49,125 bases of DNA from Methylobacterium sp. Leaf118 (GTDB lineage Bacteria; Pseudomonadota; Alphaproteobacteria; Rhizobiales; Beijerinckiaceae): the NCBI RefSeq assembly GCF_920984675.1, contig NZ_CAKLBV010000032.1, positions 1 to 49,125 of the forward strand. The letters run 5' to 3'. Numbering within the stretch: the first letter of the stretch is position 1; each line of letters begins with the position of its first letter. Below the pieces are notes generated by a model. It was not told the origin of the DNA, did not search any database, and saw only the letters and a program-made list of their open reading frames with translations. A program made the position numbers and the translations under genes. This document shows positions 1-8,710 of this stretch, in pieces.

Positions 1-1
1 G

Positions 2-565
2 GCGCTCGCCCTCGCCGTGTCGGCGCCCGACGACACCGCCTGCCTGCGCCGGCTGGAACGCCTCGGCGCCCGCTTCGCAACCGCGACGGCGCTTGCCAGC
101 GGCCAGTGCAGCGCGCCGCGCCCGCTGACCGTGACGGCCCTCGCCGACGGCATCGCCCTGGAGCCCGCCGCGACCCTGACCTGCGGCGCCGCGGAGGCGC
201 TCGCCCGCTGGACGACGGAGGTGCAGGCCGCGGCGCAGCGGGAACTGGGGGAGGGGCTGACAAGTCTCGCGCTCGGCGGCACCTATGTCTGCCGCGGGCA
301 GAACCACGACGCCGACGCCAAGCTCAGCGAGCACAGCTTCGCCAACGCCATCGACGTGATGGGCTACGGCTTCGCCAAGCGCGGGCCGCTCAAGGTGACC
401 GCCGCGACGGCCGGAACGCCGGAGGCCGCTTTCCTGGCCGCGACCCGGACGAGCGCCTGCCGGTTCTTCCGCACGGTGCTGGGCCCCGGCAGCGACGCCG
501 CCCACGGCAACCATCTGCATCTCGACGAGCGCGAGCGCACCGCCGGCCATCGGCTTTGTCAGTGA
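2..565 (+). CDS. Extensin-like C-terminal domain protein (5' truncated by window edge)
   Basis: The frame is open to the left edge, so the start lies outside the window; a GTG at 17 is available but is probably internal. The 187 visible residues match the extensin-like C-terminal domain found in many alphaproteobacterial exported proteins. The tract carries the typical SEHSFANAIDVMGY segment and ends with a HGNHLHLD motif, a His/Asp arrangement like that of D-Ala-D-Ala peptidase-type metalloenzymes. Several cysteines (CLRR, CSAP, CGAA, CRGQ, CRFF, terminal CQ) suggest disulphides and an exported protein. A role in cell-wall binding or remodelling is inferred; the L,D-transpeptidase 80 bp downstream on the same strand fits that. 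Confidence 0.8.
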   Translation, partial: ALALAVSAPDDTACLRRLERLGARFATATALASGQCSAPRPLTVTALADGIALEPAATLTCGAAEALARWTTEVQAAAQRELGEGLTSLALGGTYVCRGQNHDADAKLSEHSFANAIDVMGYGFAKRGPLKVTAATAGTPEAAFLAATRTSACRFFRTVLGPGSDAAHGNHLHLDERERTAGHRLCQ

Positions 566-644
566 GCGACCGCGCGTCCGGCGGAACGGCGATGCTTCCT
601 CGGCGCTTCTCCTGCCTCATGGCGGCGGGAGCTACGGGCGGAAA

Positions 645-1724
645 ATGGTGGGGATCTGGGTGCGGAGCGGCCTCGCGGCGCTCGTTCTCGTCGGTGCAGG
701 CGGGCTCGCCCGGGCAGAGGACGGCCCGGCTTTGACCCGCGACGCGATCAACGGCGCGACGTTTCGCGAAAGCGAGGGCGAGAAGCCATCGGGGACGAGC
801 AGGAAGAAGGAAGGGGCCAAGGACACCGCAAAGGCGGCGTCCAAGCGACCGGACCCGCTGCTGGTGAAGGTCCAGGTGCTGCTCGACCGGGCCCGCTTCT
901 CCCCCGGCGCCATCGACGGGCGCGACGGCGAGAACCTGCGCGGTGCGCTGAAGGCCTACGCCCTGGCCCAGGGGCTGCCCGCGGAGGGCCAGCTGACCCG
1001 CGCGATCTTCGAGAAACTCCAGGCGGGCAGCGCCGAGCCGGTGGTGACCGAGGTCACCCTCACGGAGGCCGACGTGACCGGCCCGTTCGTGGAGCGGATG
1101 CCGGCCAAGATGGAGGAGCAGGCCGAGGTCGGGCCGATGCGCTACACCAACACCCGCGAGATGCTGGCCGAGCGCTTCCACATGCAGCGCGACCTCCTCT
1201 CGGCGATGAATCCCGACGTGCCCCTCGACAAGGCGGGGGGCCGGTTGATCGTCGCGGCGGTGCCGCCGACGGGCGCGGGCAAGGTCGAGGGCGCGCCGCT
1301 CGAGCCCAGGGTCACCCGGATCGAGGTCGACACGCGGACGAAGCGGGTGCGGGCCTTCGCCGGCGATGGTCGGCTCACCGCCGATTACCCCGCCTCGATC
1401 GGCAGCGAGGAGAAGCCGGCGCCCGACGGCGAGGCGAAGGTCAAGGCGGTGGCCTTCGACCCCTGGTACACCTACAACCCGAAATACCGCTTCAAGGGCG
1501 TCAAGGCGACCAAGAAGTTCTCGATCCAACCCGGGCCGAACAACCCGGTCGGCCTCGTCTGGATCGACCTTTCGATCGAGTCCTACGGCATCCACGGCAC
1601 GCCCGAACCGGAAAAGGTCGGCAAGACCGAGTCGCACGGCTGCATCCGCCTGACCAACTGGGACGCGCGCGACCTCGGCAGCCGGACCGCCAAGGGGGCA
1701 AAGGTGACGTTCCTCGACAAGTGA
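645..1724 (+). CDS. L,D-transpeptidase (YkuD family) with N-terminal peptidoglycan-binding-like domain
   Basis: This 359-residue exported enzyme should form or edit 3-3 cross-links in peptidoglycan. Residues 1-24 look like a signal peptide ending in ARA. Residues about 60-125 resemble a PG_binding_1 domain (LLDRARFSPGAIDGRDGEN). The YkuD catalytic domain runs from about 224 to the end and has the diagnostic pattern: a histidine in SYGIHGTP followed by the SHGCIRLTN motif with the catalytic cysteine. The middle part (TREMLAERFHM, MNPDVPL) is LysM-like in position but I do not assign it. The ATG at 645 is used because it directly precedes the hydrophobic signal sequence. A strong hairpin lies just after the stop. 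Confidence 0.92.
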   Translation: MVGIWVRSGLAALVLVGAGGLARAEDGPALTRDAINGATFRESEGEKPSGTSRKKEGAKDTAKAASKRPDPLLVKVQVLLDRARFSPGAIDGRDGENLRGALKAYALAQGLPAEGQLTRAIFEKLQAGSAEPVVTEVTLTEADVTGPFVERMPAKMEEQAEVGPMRYTNTREMLAERFHMQRDLLSAMNPDVPLDKAGGRLIVAAVPPTGAGKVEGAPLEPRVTRIEVDTRTKRVRAFAGDGRLTADYPASIGSEEKPAPDGEAKVKAVAFDPWYTYNPKYRFKGVKATKKFSIQPGPNNPVGLVWIDLSIESYGIHGTPEPEKVGKTESHGCIRLTNWDARDLGSRTAKGAKVTFLDK

Positions 1725-1745
1725 GCGGCGCCGTGCGGCCCGCTC

Positions 1746-1799
1746 AGAGCCGTGCCCGGTCACGTTGAAACGTGAGCACGGCTCTCAGTCTTTGTTTTG
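1746..1799 (+). terminator. Nested palindrome with T-rich tail after the L,D-transpeptidase gene
   Basis: AGAGCCGTGC at 1746-1755 pairs with GCACGGCTCT at 1776-1785, and inside it CACGTT (1761-1766) pairs with AACGTG (1769-1774). A T-rich stretch follows at 1790-1799. It sits between two convergent genes and probably terminates the plus-strand transcript. A second short inverted element (TTTCC/GGAAA around 1826-1841) lies before the minus-strand stop. Confidence 0.7.
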
Positions 1800-1846
1800 T
1801 GGCGCTCTCTTCAGCCGAACCGGTTTCCACTTCGGCGGAAAGCGCT

Positions 1847-2833
1847 CTAGCTCGTCCGGCGCAGGCGGGTCGAGAAGATCGAGCGCGCAGCGCCGCGCTC
1901 GGCCGACGGGGTGCGGGGCTTGGCGGTCTCGGGGCCGTGGAAGGGCCGGTGCTCGCCGCCCGAGCGCTCCAGCACGGGTGCGTCGAGGATGGCCCCGAGG
2001 AGGTCGCGGGCGCAGGCGCGGCTCGTCTCGCGGAACAGGGTGACGAGGGCGAAGACCCGCTCGACCGAGCGCGCCACGGCGTCGTTCAGGGTCAGGAACA
2101 CGAACACCGCCTCGCCCTCGCGCAGGTCGGCGGCGCGGAGCGCGAGGGTCAGGAGCTCGTAGCGGGCCGCCGGGTCGGGGGCGGCGTTGAGGTAGTCGTC
2201 CGGCAGGCCGAGGCCCCGCCCGAGGGCGGCGATGAAGCCCCCCACGTCGCGGGCATGGGAGCGCTCGACGAGTTGCGAGGCGAGGGCCCGCGGCGCGGGC
2301 GGGCAGGGGCGCAGGGCCGCGGTGGGTTCGAGAGCCACGGCGATCGCCCGGCGGGCCTCCGCCTCGGCATGCAGCCAGAGCGGCGCGAGGTCGGCGGGGG
2401 GGATGTCGGGCCGGGCCAGCAGGATGCGGGCGAGGTCGGGCTCCCGGCGGGCCTGTTTCAGCAGGCGCTCCAGCACCCGCGTGCCGATCAGCGCGCCGGG
2501 ATTCGCGGCGAGCGCCCGGTCGGCCTCCGCCTCGCTCACCGGCGGCGCCACCGCGATGCCGCGGGCGGCGAAGGCGGCGCGCACGCCGTCGGGAAGGTCG
2601 GGGCAGCCGTCGAGCTTGGTCGCCACGGTCCGGGCGGTCGCGTCGTCCACGGTCGGGATCAGGCCGGAGGCGAGGGCGTCGAAGGCCTGGATCATGGCGC
2701 GGTCGCGGCCGGGGGCGGCGACGAACATGTCGGTCTGCACCCGCAGCACCACGGGCTTCAGGTCGAGCGTGGGATCGCGCGACAGCGCGGTGAGGCCGGA
2801 CAGGTCCGGCGCGTCGGCGACCGATGCGGGCAT
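1847..2833 (-). CDS. DUF2336 domain-containing protein
   Basis: This 328-residue soluble protein resembles the alphaproteobacterial DUF2336 family. The family consists of alpha-helical, HEAT-like repeat proteins of unknown function. The N-terminal half (LTALSRDPTLDLKPVVLRV, then ALIGTRVLERLLKQARREPDLARILLARP) has the regular helix pairs of the family. The C-terminal 60 residues are proline, serine and arginine rich and probably disordered. There is no signal peptide or membrane segment. It is convergent with the L,D-transpeptidase and has no operon partner I can link to its function. Confidence 0.7.
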   Translation of the reverse strand: MPASVADAPDLSGLTALSRDPTLDLKPVVLRVQTDMFVAAPGRDRAMIQAFDALASGLIPTVDDATARTVATKLDGCPDLPDGVRAAFAARGIAVAPPVSEAEADRALAANPGALIGTRVLERLLKQARREPDLARILLARPDIPPADLAPLWLHAEAEARRAIAVALEPTAALRPCPPAPRALASQLVERSHARDVGGFIAALGRGLGLPDDYLNAAPDPAARYELLTLALRAADLREGEAVFVFLTLNDAVARSVERVFALVTLFRETSRACARDLLGAILDAPVLERSGGEHRPFHGPETAKPRTPSAERGAARSIFSTRLRRTS

Positions 2834-2840
2834 GGGACTC

Positions 2841-2888
2841 GTTTACGCAGAACGCTACGGGTTCGGAGTAAACCGGGTCTGCGTGAAT
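2841..2888. repeat. Imperfect inverted repeat upstream of the DUF2336 gene
   Basis: TTTACGCAGA (2842-2851) faces TCTGCGTGAA (about 2879-2888) with one mismatch, and GTTTAC/GTAAAC is nested within. It lies directly upstream of the minus-strand start at 2833, so it could be an operator or part of the 5' leader. No regulator is assigned. Confidence 0.35.
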
Positions 2889-2962
2889 CGACCTTTAAGG
2901 GCGGCCTCCGCGACCTGTCCCGGGATCGGGAAGGGGGACGGGATAAGAGTCGGGATCTCGGC

Positions 2963-3757
2963 TCAGCCGTCGCTGAGTTCCACCGTCACCGGCACGTGGT
3001 CGGACGGCTTCTCCAGTCCGCGCAGGTGGCGCTGCACCGAGGCCGAGACGAGACGGTCGGCGGCCTGGGGCGAGAGCAGCAGATGGTCGATGCGGATGCC
3101 CTGGTTCCGGGGCCAGCAGCCCGCCTGGTAATCCCAGAAGGTGTAGAGGCCGGGGCTCGGATCGCAGGCGCGCAGGGCCTCCGTGAGCCCCTCGGCCAGG
3201 AGGGCCCGGAAGGCCTGTCGGGTCTCGGGCAGGAACAGGGCGTCCTGGGTCCAGGCGGCCGGGTCGGCGGCGTCGAGCGCCTCCGGGATCACGTTGAAGT
3301 CGCCCGCGAGCACCAGGGCGTCCTCGGCCGCCATCAGGGCACGGGCATGGGTCCGCAGGCGCTCCATGAAGGCGAGCTTGTAGGCGTATTTCGGCCCCGG
3401 CGCGGGATTGCCGTTGGGCAGATAGATCGAGGCGATCCGCACCGGCGCGACGCCCTCGCCGTGCACCAGCGCCTCGATATAGCGGGCCTGCACGTCGTCG
3501 GACCCGCCCGGCAGGCCGCGCAGGACCTGGGTGTGCAGGAGCGGCGCCCGCACCAGCAGGGCGACGCCGTTATAGGCCTTCTGCCCAAGGGTCTCGACCG
3601 CGTAGCCCGCCGCCTCGACCTCGGCGCGGGGGAAGGCCTCGTCCTGGCATTTCAGCTCCTGCAGGCAGATCACGTCGGGCCGCGCCTCCTCCAGGAAGCC
3701 CAGCAGGTGGCCGATCCGCTGCTTGATCGAGTTGACGTTCCAGGTGGTGATCCGCAT
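2963..3757 (-). CDS. xth: Exodeoxyribonuclease III
   Basis: This 264-residue enzyme is an ExoIII-type AP endonuclease and 3'-5' exonuclease of base-excision repair. All family motifs are present in order: TTWNVNSIKQR at the N-terminus, the metal-binding glutamate in CLQELK, SIYLPNGNP, GDFNVIPEALD, RIDHLLLS, and the catalytic SDHVPV near the C-terminus. Length and motif spacing are normal for the family. The start at 3757 gives the canonical beginning MRITTWNVNS. The next minus-strand gene (methyltransferase) ends 66 bp upstream, so the two may be cotranscribed. Confidence 0.96.
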   Translation of the reverse strand: MRITTWNVNSIKQRIGHLLGFLEEARPDVICLQELKCQDEAFPRAEVEAAGYAVETLGQKAYNGVALLVRAPLLHTQVLRGLPGGSDDVQARYIEALVHGEGVAPVRIASIYLPNGNPAPGPKYAYKLAFMERLRTHARALMAAEDALVLAGDFNVIPEALDAADPAAWTQDALFLPETRQAFRALLAEGLTEALRACDPSPGLYTFWDYQAGCWPRNQGIRIDHLLLSPQAADRLVSASVQRHLRGLEKPSDHVPVTVELSDG

Positions 3758-3823
3758 GGGGCCTTTTCGCGGTTCGCGAGGATGAGGCGGCGTCCCGCCG
3801 AGCCACCCGGAGAGGGGCCGGCC

Positions 3824-4552
3824 TCAGGCCGGCCGCAGCGCGCCGTCCGGGTAGAGCTGCCGCTTCCGGCGCGACAGCTTCGAGAGGAAATAGCCGTTGT
3901 GCCAGTCCCCGTTCTCGCCGGAGGCTTCCGCGTGGGAATTGTCGAGGGTGGTGCGGATCTCGATCGCGTAGTCGATGGCGAAGCCCGCCGCCTCGATGGC
4001 GTCGAAGGTGCCGTGCCGGACCGGCTGCCAGTTCCAGTCGTCGACGATGAAGTAGACGTCGTCGTCGAGCGCCGGATCGTAGAGGGCGAGGCCGTCATAC
4101 TGGTCCTGGCGCTCGTGCGGCCCGTCGAACAGGTAGATGTTGTAGCGGCCGATCTGGGTGGTCTCGACCGCCCGGAAATCGTTCTCGATGAAGCCGAACT
4201 GGATGTCGTTCGTCATCACCGAGGCGACGTTGTGCATGAAATGGTCCTTGGGCCCGCCGAACTGCGACCAGTTGTCGATGCAGGTCACCCGGGCGACGTT
4301 CCGGTGCATCGCCGAGCAGGCGGTCGAGCCGGCCCAGGAGCCGACCTCGAGGTAGCGGGCCTCCGGCGTCATCCGCACGAGGTTGTTGATGAACATCCGG
4401 TAGCAGCGGCCGGACATGCCCGGCATCGCCAGGACCGCCTCGCCGACACAGCTCCGGCGCGCCACGGCGCGGTCGAAGGCGATGGCGAGGACTTGCGTCA
4501 TCTCGTCCCTGCTCGCGAACCCCGTCCGCGTCACTTGCAGAACGTCCGCCAT
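3824..4552 (-). CDS. Class I SAM-dependent methyltransferase (Methyltransf_24-like)
   Basis: This 242-residue protein has a Rossmann-type SAM-binding motif I at about residues 67-77 (YLEVGSWAGST). The acidic strand-2 end follows (CIDNWSQFG), then a motif-IV-like YLFDGPH segment and an IVDDWNW segment. These suit the class-I methyltransferases often found near cell-surface glycan or small-molecule genes; the substrate cannot be read. The frame stays open far upstream only because of base composition. I chose the ATG at 4552 because conserved sequence begins near it. The ceramidase fragment is transcribed divergently. Confidence 0.8.
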   Translation of the reverse strand: MADVLQVTRTGFASRDEMTQVLAIAFDRAVARRSCVGEAVLAMPGMSGRCYRMFINNLVRMTPEARYLEVGSWAGSTACSAMHRNVARVTCIDNWSQFGGPKDHFMHNVASVMTNDIQFGFIENDFRAVETTQIGRYNIYLFDGPHERQDQYDGLALYDPALDDDVYFIVDDWNWQPVRHGTFDAIEAAGFAIDYAIEIRTTLDNSHAEASGENGDWHNGYFLSKLSRRKRQLYPDGALRPA

Positions 4553-4681
4553 GCCGATCCCCCCGGGCGCCCGCCACCGCTCCGGCGCCACTCCGGGCGT
4601 GCGCGCGTTCCGGATGTGTAGTGCAAGCCCGCCCTCCGAGGTAGCGCCCTCGCCGCGGCGGCGGCGCCCGCCGCACCCCTG

Positions 4682-5308
4682 GTGCCCGCGGGCCACACCG
4701 GCTGCCGGCACGCGGGATCGGCAGATGGGATCGGCAGATGGGATCGGCAGGTGGGATCGGCAGGTGGGATCGGCAGGTGGGATCGGCAGGTGGGATCGGC
4801 AGGTGGGATCGGCTCCTTCCTGTTCCACACCCTGGCCAACCGCTGGTCGATGCTGGCCGACGTGATCCCGATTGCCGTGTTCATTCACGGCTATTTCGGG
4901 CTCGCCATGGTCCGGTTCTTCGGCTTGCCGATCGGGACGGCGGCGCTCGCGACGCTGGCCTTCGCCGGACTCGGCTTCGGCCTGTCCCCGGCCCTCGACG
5001 CGCTGACCGGACTGGACAGCGCCGCGCGGACCAACGGCTCGATCGATTATCTCCCGGCGGTGCTGGCGCTCCTCGGCGTCGGGCTTGCCCTGGTCCCGCG
5101 GTCCCCCGCGGCCGGCCGCGCGCTGCTGGCGACGGGGGCCCTGTTCCTCGTCTCGCTGGCCTTCCGCACCCTCGACCGGCAGGCCTGTGCCGGGCTGCCG
5201 CTGGGCACCCATTTCCTGTGGCACGGGCTCAACGCCCTCGTGCTCTACCGCCTGCTCGCGGTGGCGACCCGCCTGCGAGGTTCCGTCGGGCCCCCGGCGA
5301 GGGCGTGA
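4682..5308 (+). pseudogene. Ceramidase-family membrane protein, N-terminus lost and replaced by tandem repeat
   Basis: From about residue 44 this is a ceramidase (alkaline ceramidase/CREST superfamily) homologue. It keeps GSFLFHT with the first zinc histidine and the acidic LADVIPI segment. It also keeps the C-terminal THFLWHGLNA segment with the HxxxH zinc pair, and about five membrane helices. The N-terminal third usual for the family, with the first helices and the acidic/Asn calcium-site region, is missing. The 13-bp repeat is there instead, reading as a 13-residue period. The only start I can find is a GTG at 4682; the frame is closed by a TAG at 4619-4621. It could be a decayed gene or a phase-variable one; I favour decayed or at least truncated. 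Confidence 0.65.
4714..4813. repeat. 13-bp tandem repeat, seven full units plus a partial unit
   Basis: The unit is GGGATCGGCAGGT; the first two units have AT instead of GT at the end. Seven complete copies occupy 4714-4804 and a partial copy occupies 4805-4813. Because 13 is not a multiple of three, each unit gained or lost shifts the downstream reading frame. The array lies at the 5' end of the ceramidase-like frame, exactly where conserved sequence begins. Confidence 0.97.
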
Positions 5309-5712
5309 ATCTCCTTCCGGCGGCCTCTCCGGGCGTGCCGAGCGGGCCGCCCCGTGACAATCCCCGCGTCGCGTCATGCCGGGGCACGGGGAGACCTCGC
5401 GATCGCTCGGGGCCGACCTCCCCCGGGACGCCCGGCCCGGACCCGGGCGCCCCCTCGCGGGCCGGATGCCCGCGGAGCCTCGCGTCCCCGGCACGGCGAG
5501 GCGGCCCGACCGACCGGGGCGGCCCCGTTCCGAGGCCCGGAGCCGGGCCCCGTTTTCTTGCGCCCCTGCCGAAATCGTTGCAGAACGACGCGCCGTTTCC
5601 GGACACGCCCCGTGCCGCCCGCGGCCTCCCCCCCGAGGGCTCTCGGAGGGAGGTGCGCGGATGACACCGACCGCCGGTCCGGCGGTTCCGAGACAGCCAG
5701 GTTGCCAGACCC
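5309..5712. other. 404-bp intergenic region upstream of hom
   Basis: I see no convincing gene here. It contains a nested inverted repeat: CCCCGTG (5350-5356) with CACGGGG (5385-5391), and CCCCG/CGGGG inside it. No T-tract follows, so it may be a structured leader or a weak terminator for the upstream gene. The rest is very GC-rich sequence without recognisable sites. Confidence 0.5.
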
Positions 5713-7035
5713 ATGACCCAGACCCTTCGCCTCGGCATCGCCGGGCTCGGCACCGTCGGCGCCGCCGTGGTCGGCATGGTCGCCCGCCGCGCCGAGGCGC
5801 TCGCCGCCGCCACCGGCCAGAGCGTGCGCGTCACCGCCGTCTCCGCCCGCGACCGCGGCCGCGACCGAGGCTTCGACGCGTCGGGGCTGGACTGGTTCGA
5901 CGACGCCGTCGCCCTGGCGCAATCCGAGACGATCGACGTGTTCGTCGAGCTGATCGGCGGCGCCGAGGGCACCGCCAAGACCGCGGTGGAGGCGGCGATC
6001 GCCGCCGGCAAGCACGTGGTGACGGCCAACAAGGCGCTGCTCGCCCGCCACGGCGCGGCCCTGGCCGCCGCCGCGGAGGCGAAGGGGGTCGTGCTCGCCT
6101 ACGAGGCCGCGGTGGCCGGCGGCATCCCGGTCATCAAGGCGATTCGCGAGGGGCTGTCGGGCAACGCGGTCTCCCGCGTCTACGGAATCCTCAACGGCAC
6201 CTGCAATTACATCCTGTCCCGCATGGAGGCGGAGGGGCTGACCTTCGAGGCCTGCCTCAAGGACGCCCAGGCGCTCGGCTACGCCGAGGCCGACCCGACC
6301 TTCGACGTCGAGGGCTTCGACACCGCCCACAAGCTCGCGATCCTGACGAGCCTCGCCTTCGGCATCGAGATCGACGCCGACGGGGTCTCGGTGGAGGGCA
6401 TCTCGGCGATCCAGCCCCTCGACCTCACCATGGCGGACGAGCTCGGCTACCGCATCAAGCTGCTCGGCGTCGCCCAGGCGACCGAGACGGGCATCGAGCA
6501 GCGGGTCCACCCGACCATGGTGGCCAAGGCCTCGGCCATCGCCCAGGTGATGGGCGTCACCAACGCCGTCACGGTGGATGCCGACGCGGTGGGCGAATTG
6601 ACCCTGATCGGCCCCGGCGCGGGCGGGCAGGCGACCGCCTCGGCGGTGGTCGCCGACATCGCCGACATCGCCGCGGGCCTGCGCCGCCCGACCTTCGGCC
6701 GGCCCGTCGCCGGTCTCGCGGCGCCCCGCCGGGTCGAGATGCAGCGGCACGAGGGCGGCTACTACATCCGCCTGACCGTCCACGACCGCACCGGCGTCGC
6801 CGCCGGCGTCGCCACCCGGATGGCCGAGGCCGGCATCTCGATCGAGAGCATCGTGCAGCGCCGCTCCGCCAAGGCCGCCTCGACCGACCCGCAGGGGCTC
6901 TCGGGCCAGCCGGTCCCCCTCGTCCTCATCACCTATGCGGCGACCGAAGGCAGCGTGCGCGAGGCCCTCGCCGCCATCGACCGCGACGGCCTGCTCGCCG
7001 AGGCGCCCCAGCTGATCCGCATCGAGCGCGACTGA
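5713..7035 (+). CDS. hom: Homoserine dehydrogenase
   Basis: This 440-residue enzyme reduces aspartate semialdehyde to homoserine with NAD(P)H, the branch point to threonine and methionine. The NAD(P)-binding motif GIAGLGTVGAAVVG is at residues about 8-21. The NKALLARHG segment, the substrate-binding YEAAVAGGIPVIK, the signature GILNGTCNYIL and the catalytic-site region AEADPTFDVEGFDTAHK follow. A C-terminal ACT domain (about 355-435, VHDRTGVAAGVATRM) points to feedback control by an amino acid, as is known for monofunctional homoserine dehydrogenases of this length. glpX follows 150 bp downstream. Confidence 0.96.
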   Translation: MTQTLRLGIAGLGTVGAAVVGMVARRAEALAAATGQSVRVTAVSARDRGRDRGFDASGLDWFDDAVALAQSETIDVFVELIGGAEGTAKTAVEAAIAAGKHVVTANKALLARHGAALAAAAEAKGVVLAYEAAVAGGIPVIKAIREGLSGNAVSRVYGILNGTCNYILSRMEAEGLTFEACLKDAQALGYAEADPTFDVEGFDTAHKLAILTSLAFGIEIDADGVSVEGISAIQPLDLTMADELGYRIKLLGVAQATETGIEQRVHPTMVAKASAIAQVMGVTNAVTVDADAVGELTLIGPGAGGQATASAVVADIADIAAGLRRPTFGRPVAGLAAPRRVEMQRHEGGYYIRLTVHDRTGVAAGVATRMAEAGISIESIVQRRSAKAASTDPQGLSGQPVPLVLITYAATEGSVREALAAIDRDGLLAEAPQLIRIERD

Positions 7036-7185
7036 GCCCAGCAAATATGGGGGACGCGGAACCGGCAGAATCGTGCCAGGGCTTGCGGCGGCCGGAACTT
7101 ACTCCATGAACTCTTTGTCATTGGGGGAGGGCCCGGCACCGGCTTAAGAACCGGCCGTGTCTCGTCAAACGGGGAAACAAGCGCG

Positions 7186-8181
7186 ATGTCGGTGGCCAAT
7201 ACCGGGATCTTCAGCGATCCGACGGCGCGGGGCCTGACCCTCGAGCTCGTGCGGGTCACGGAGGCCGCCGCCATCGCCGCGGCCCGCCTGCGCGGCCAGG
7301 GCCGCGAGAAGGAGGCGGACCAGGCTGCCGTCGACGCCATGCGGGCGGAGCTGATGGTCCTGCCCATCGACGGCTGCGTCGTGATCGGCGAGGGCGAGCG
7401 CGACGAGGCGCCGATGCTGTATATCGGCGAGCCGGTCGGCACCGGCGCGGGGCCCTCGGTCGACATCGCCGTCGATCCCCTGGAGGGCACGACCCTCTGC
7501 GCCAAGGACATGGCGGGCGCCATCGCCGTGATGGCCCTGGCGGAGCGCGGCACGCTGCTGGCCGCCCCCGACGTCTACATGCAGAAGATCGCCATCGGCC
7601 CCGGCTACCCGCCCGGCACGGTCGATCTCGACTGGAATCCGGCCCAGAACATCGCCTCGCTCGCCCGCGCCAAGGGCGTCGAGCCCTCGGGCCTCACGGC
7701 GATCATCCTCGACCGTCCCCGGCACATGGACCTGATCGCCGCCGTCCGCGACACGGGGGCGGGCATCCGCCTGATCTCCGACGGCGACATCGCCGCGATC
7801 ATCCATTGCACCCAGCCCGCCGAGACCGGGGTGGACATCTACATGGGCACGGGCGCGGCCCCCGAGGGCGTGATCGCGGCCTCGGCCTTGCGCTGCATCG
7901 GCGGCCAGATGCAGGGCCGCCTGATCCTCGATTCCGCCGACAAGCGGGCGCGGGCGACCAAGATGGGCATCACCGATCCGGGTCGGAAATACGACATGCA
8001 CGACATGGCCCGCGGCGACGTGATCGTGGCGGCGACCGGCGTGACCACGGGGGCGCTGCTCACCGGCGTGCGCTTCCACCCCAACCGGATCGAGACCGAG
8101 ACGGTGGTCTACCGCTCCAACACCGGCACCGTGCGCCGCATCGCCAGCGTGCACCGGAGGAGCGAGAACCGGGCGGGGTAA
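7186..8181 (+). CDS. glpX: Class II fructose-1,6-bisphosphatase (GlpX)
   Basis: This 331-residue cytosolic enzyme hydrolyses fructose-1,6-bisphosphate in gluconeogenesis; in autotrophic or methylotrophic relatives it can also serve sedoheptulose-bisphosphate. Family motifs are clear: CVVIGEGERDEAPML with metal-binding acids, DIAVDPLEGTT, ISDGDIAA, and the YMGTGAAPEGV segment typical of GlpX. Length is standard. The ATG at 7186 begins MSVANTGIFSDP; the upstream GGGGA is about 12 bases away, so the ribosome site is weak. The hom-glpX order on one strand is compatible with cotranscription, though the 150-bp gap could hold a promoter. Confidence 0.96.
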   Translation: MSVANTGIFSDPTARGLTLELVRVTEAAAIAAARLRGQGREKEADQAAVDAMRAELMVLPIDGCVVIGEGERDEAPMLYIGEPVGTGAGPSVDIAVDPLEGTTLCAKDMAGAIAVMALAERGTLLAAPDVYMQKIAIGPGYPPGTVDLDWNPAQNIASLARAKGVEPSGLTAIILDRPRHMDLIAAVRDTGAGIRLISDGDIAAIIHCTQPAETGVDIYMGTGAAPEGVIAASALRCIGGQMQGRLILDSADKRARATKMGITDPGRKYDMHDMARGDVIVAATGVTTGALLTGVRFHPNRIETETVVYRSNTGTVRRIASVHRRSENRAG

Positions 8182-8233
8182 GGACGCCGCCGACGGCCGC
8201 CCCCGTCGCGGGGGCGATCCGCATCGAGGGGGA

Positions 8234-8608
8234 TCAGGCCGCGCTCGATCCGAACAGGATCTCGGCCAGGCGGGTCGCCTCGACCGGCTTCTCGCAATGG
8301 ACCGCGTCGCGCAGATGGGGCGGGATCGCGGTCTCCTCGTAGCCGGTGGCGAACACGAACGGCACGCCGCGCGCCCGCAGGGCCTCGGCCACCGGAAACA
8401 CCATCGTCTCGCGCAAGTTGATGTCGAGGATCGCCCCGTCGATGCGCGGGGATTCCGAGATCACCGCGAGAGCGTCGTCGACGCTGCCGACGGGGCCGAG
8501 CACCTGGGCCCCGTTCCGCTCGAACACGCGCCGCATGTCGTCGGCGATGAAGTACTCGTCCTCGACCACGAGCACGGTCCGTCCGTCGAGCAGTCCGGAT
8601 CGGTTCAT
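8234..8608 (-). CDS. Single-domain response regulator (receiver only)
   Basis: This 124-residue protein consists of a CheY-like receiver domain with no output domain. The acidic pocket is in VLVVEDEYFIAD, the phosphoacceptor aspartate is in GAILDINL, the conserved Thr region is FATGYEE, and the lysine is in CEKPV. It should be phosphorylated by a histidine kinase and act through protein contact; no kinase is present in the window. The ATG at 8608 is chosen over the upstream one at 8674 because the receiver fold begins about ten residues later. Confidence 0.88.
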   Translation of the reverse strand: MNRSGLLDGRTVLVVEDEYFIADDMRRVFERNGAQVLGPVGSVDDALAVISESPRIDGAILDINLRETMVFPVAEALRARGVPFVFATGYEETAIPPHLRDAVHCEKPVEATRLAEILFGSSAA

Positions 8609-8710
8609 CGGGCAATCTCCGCGTCCCTTGGCCGCCTCGACACTACAGCGGATCGGGCCGGTGTCACGAACCATCCCGCGCCTGTCGCGAAGCCGTGACC
8701 GCGGGGGCCG

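Noticed and set aside
1772..4621. 949-residue plus-strand open frame
   Set aside because: It is antisense to DUF2336, exonuclease III and methyltransferase genes that have clear family motifs; the translation is Arg/Gly/Glu-rich with no conserved feature, as expected of high-GC shadow frames.
4714..4813. CRISPR-like array
   Set aside because: Units are 13 bp and directly adjacent with no spacers, so it is a simple tandem repeat.
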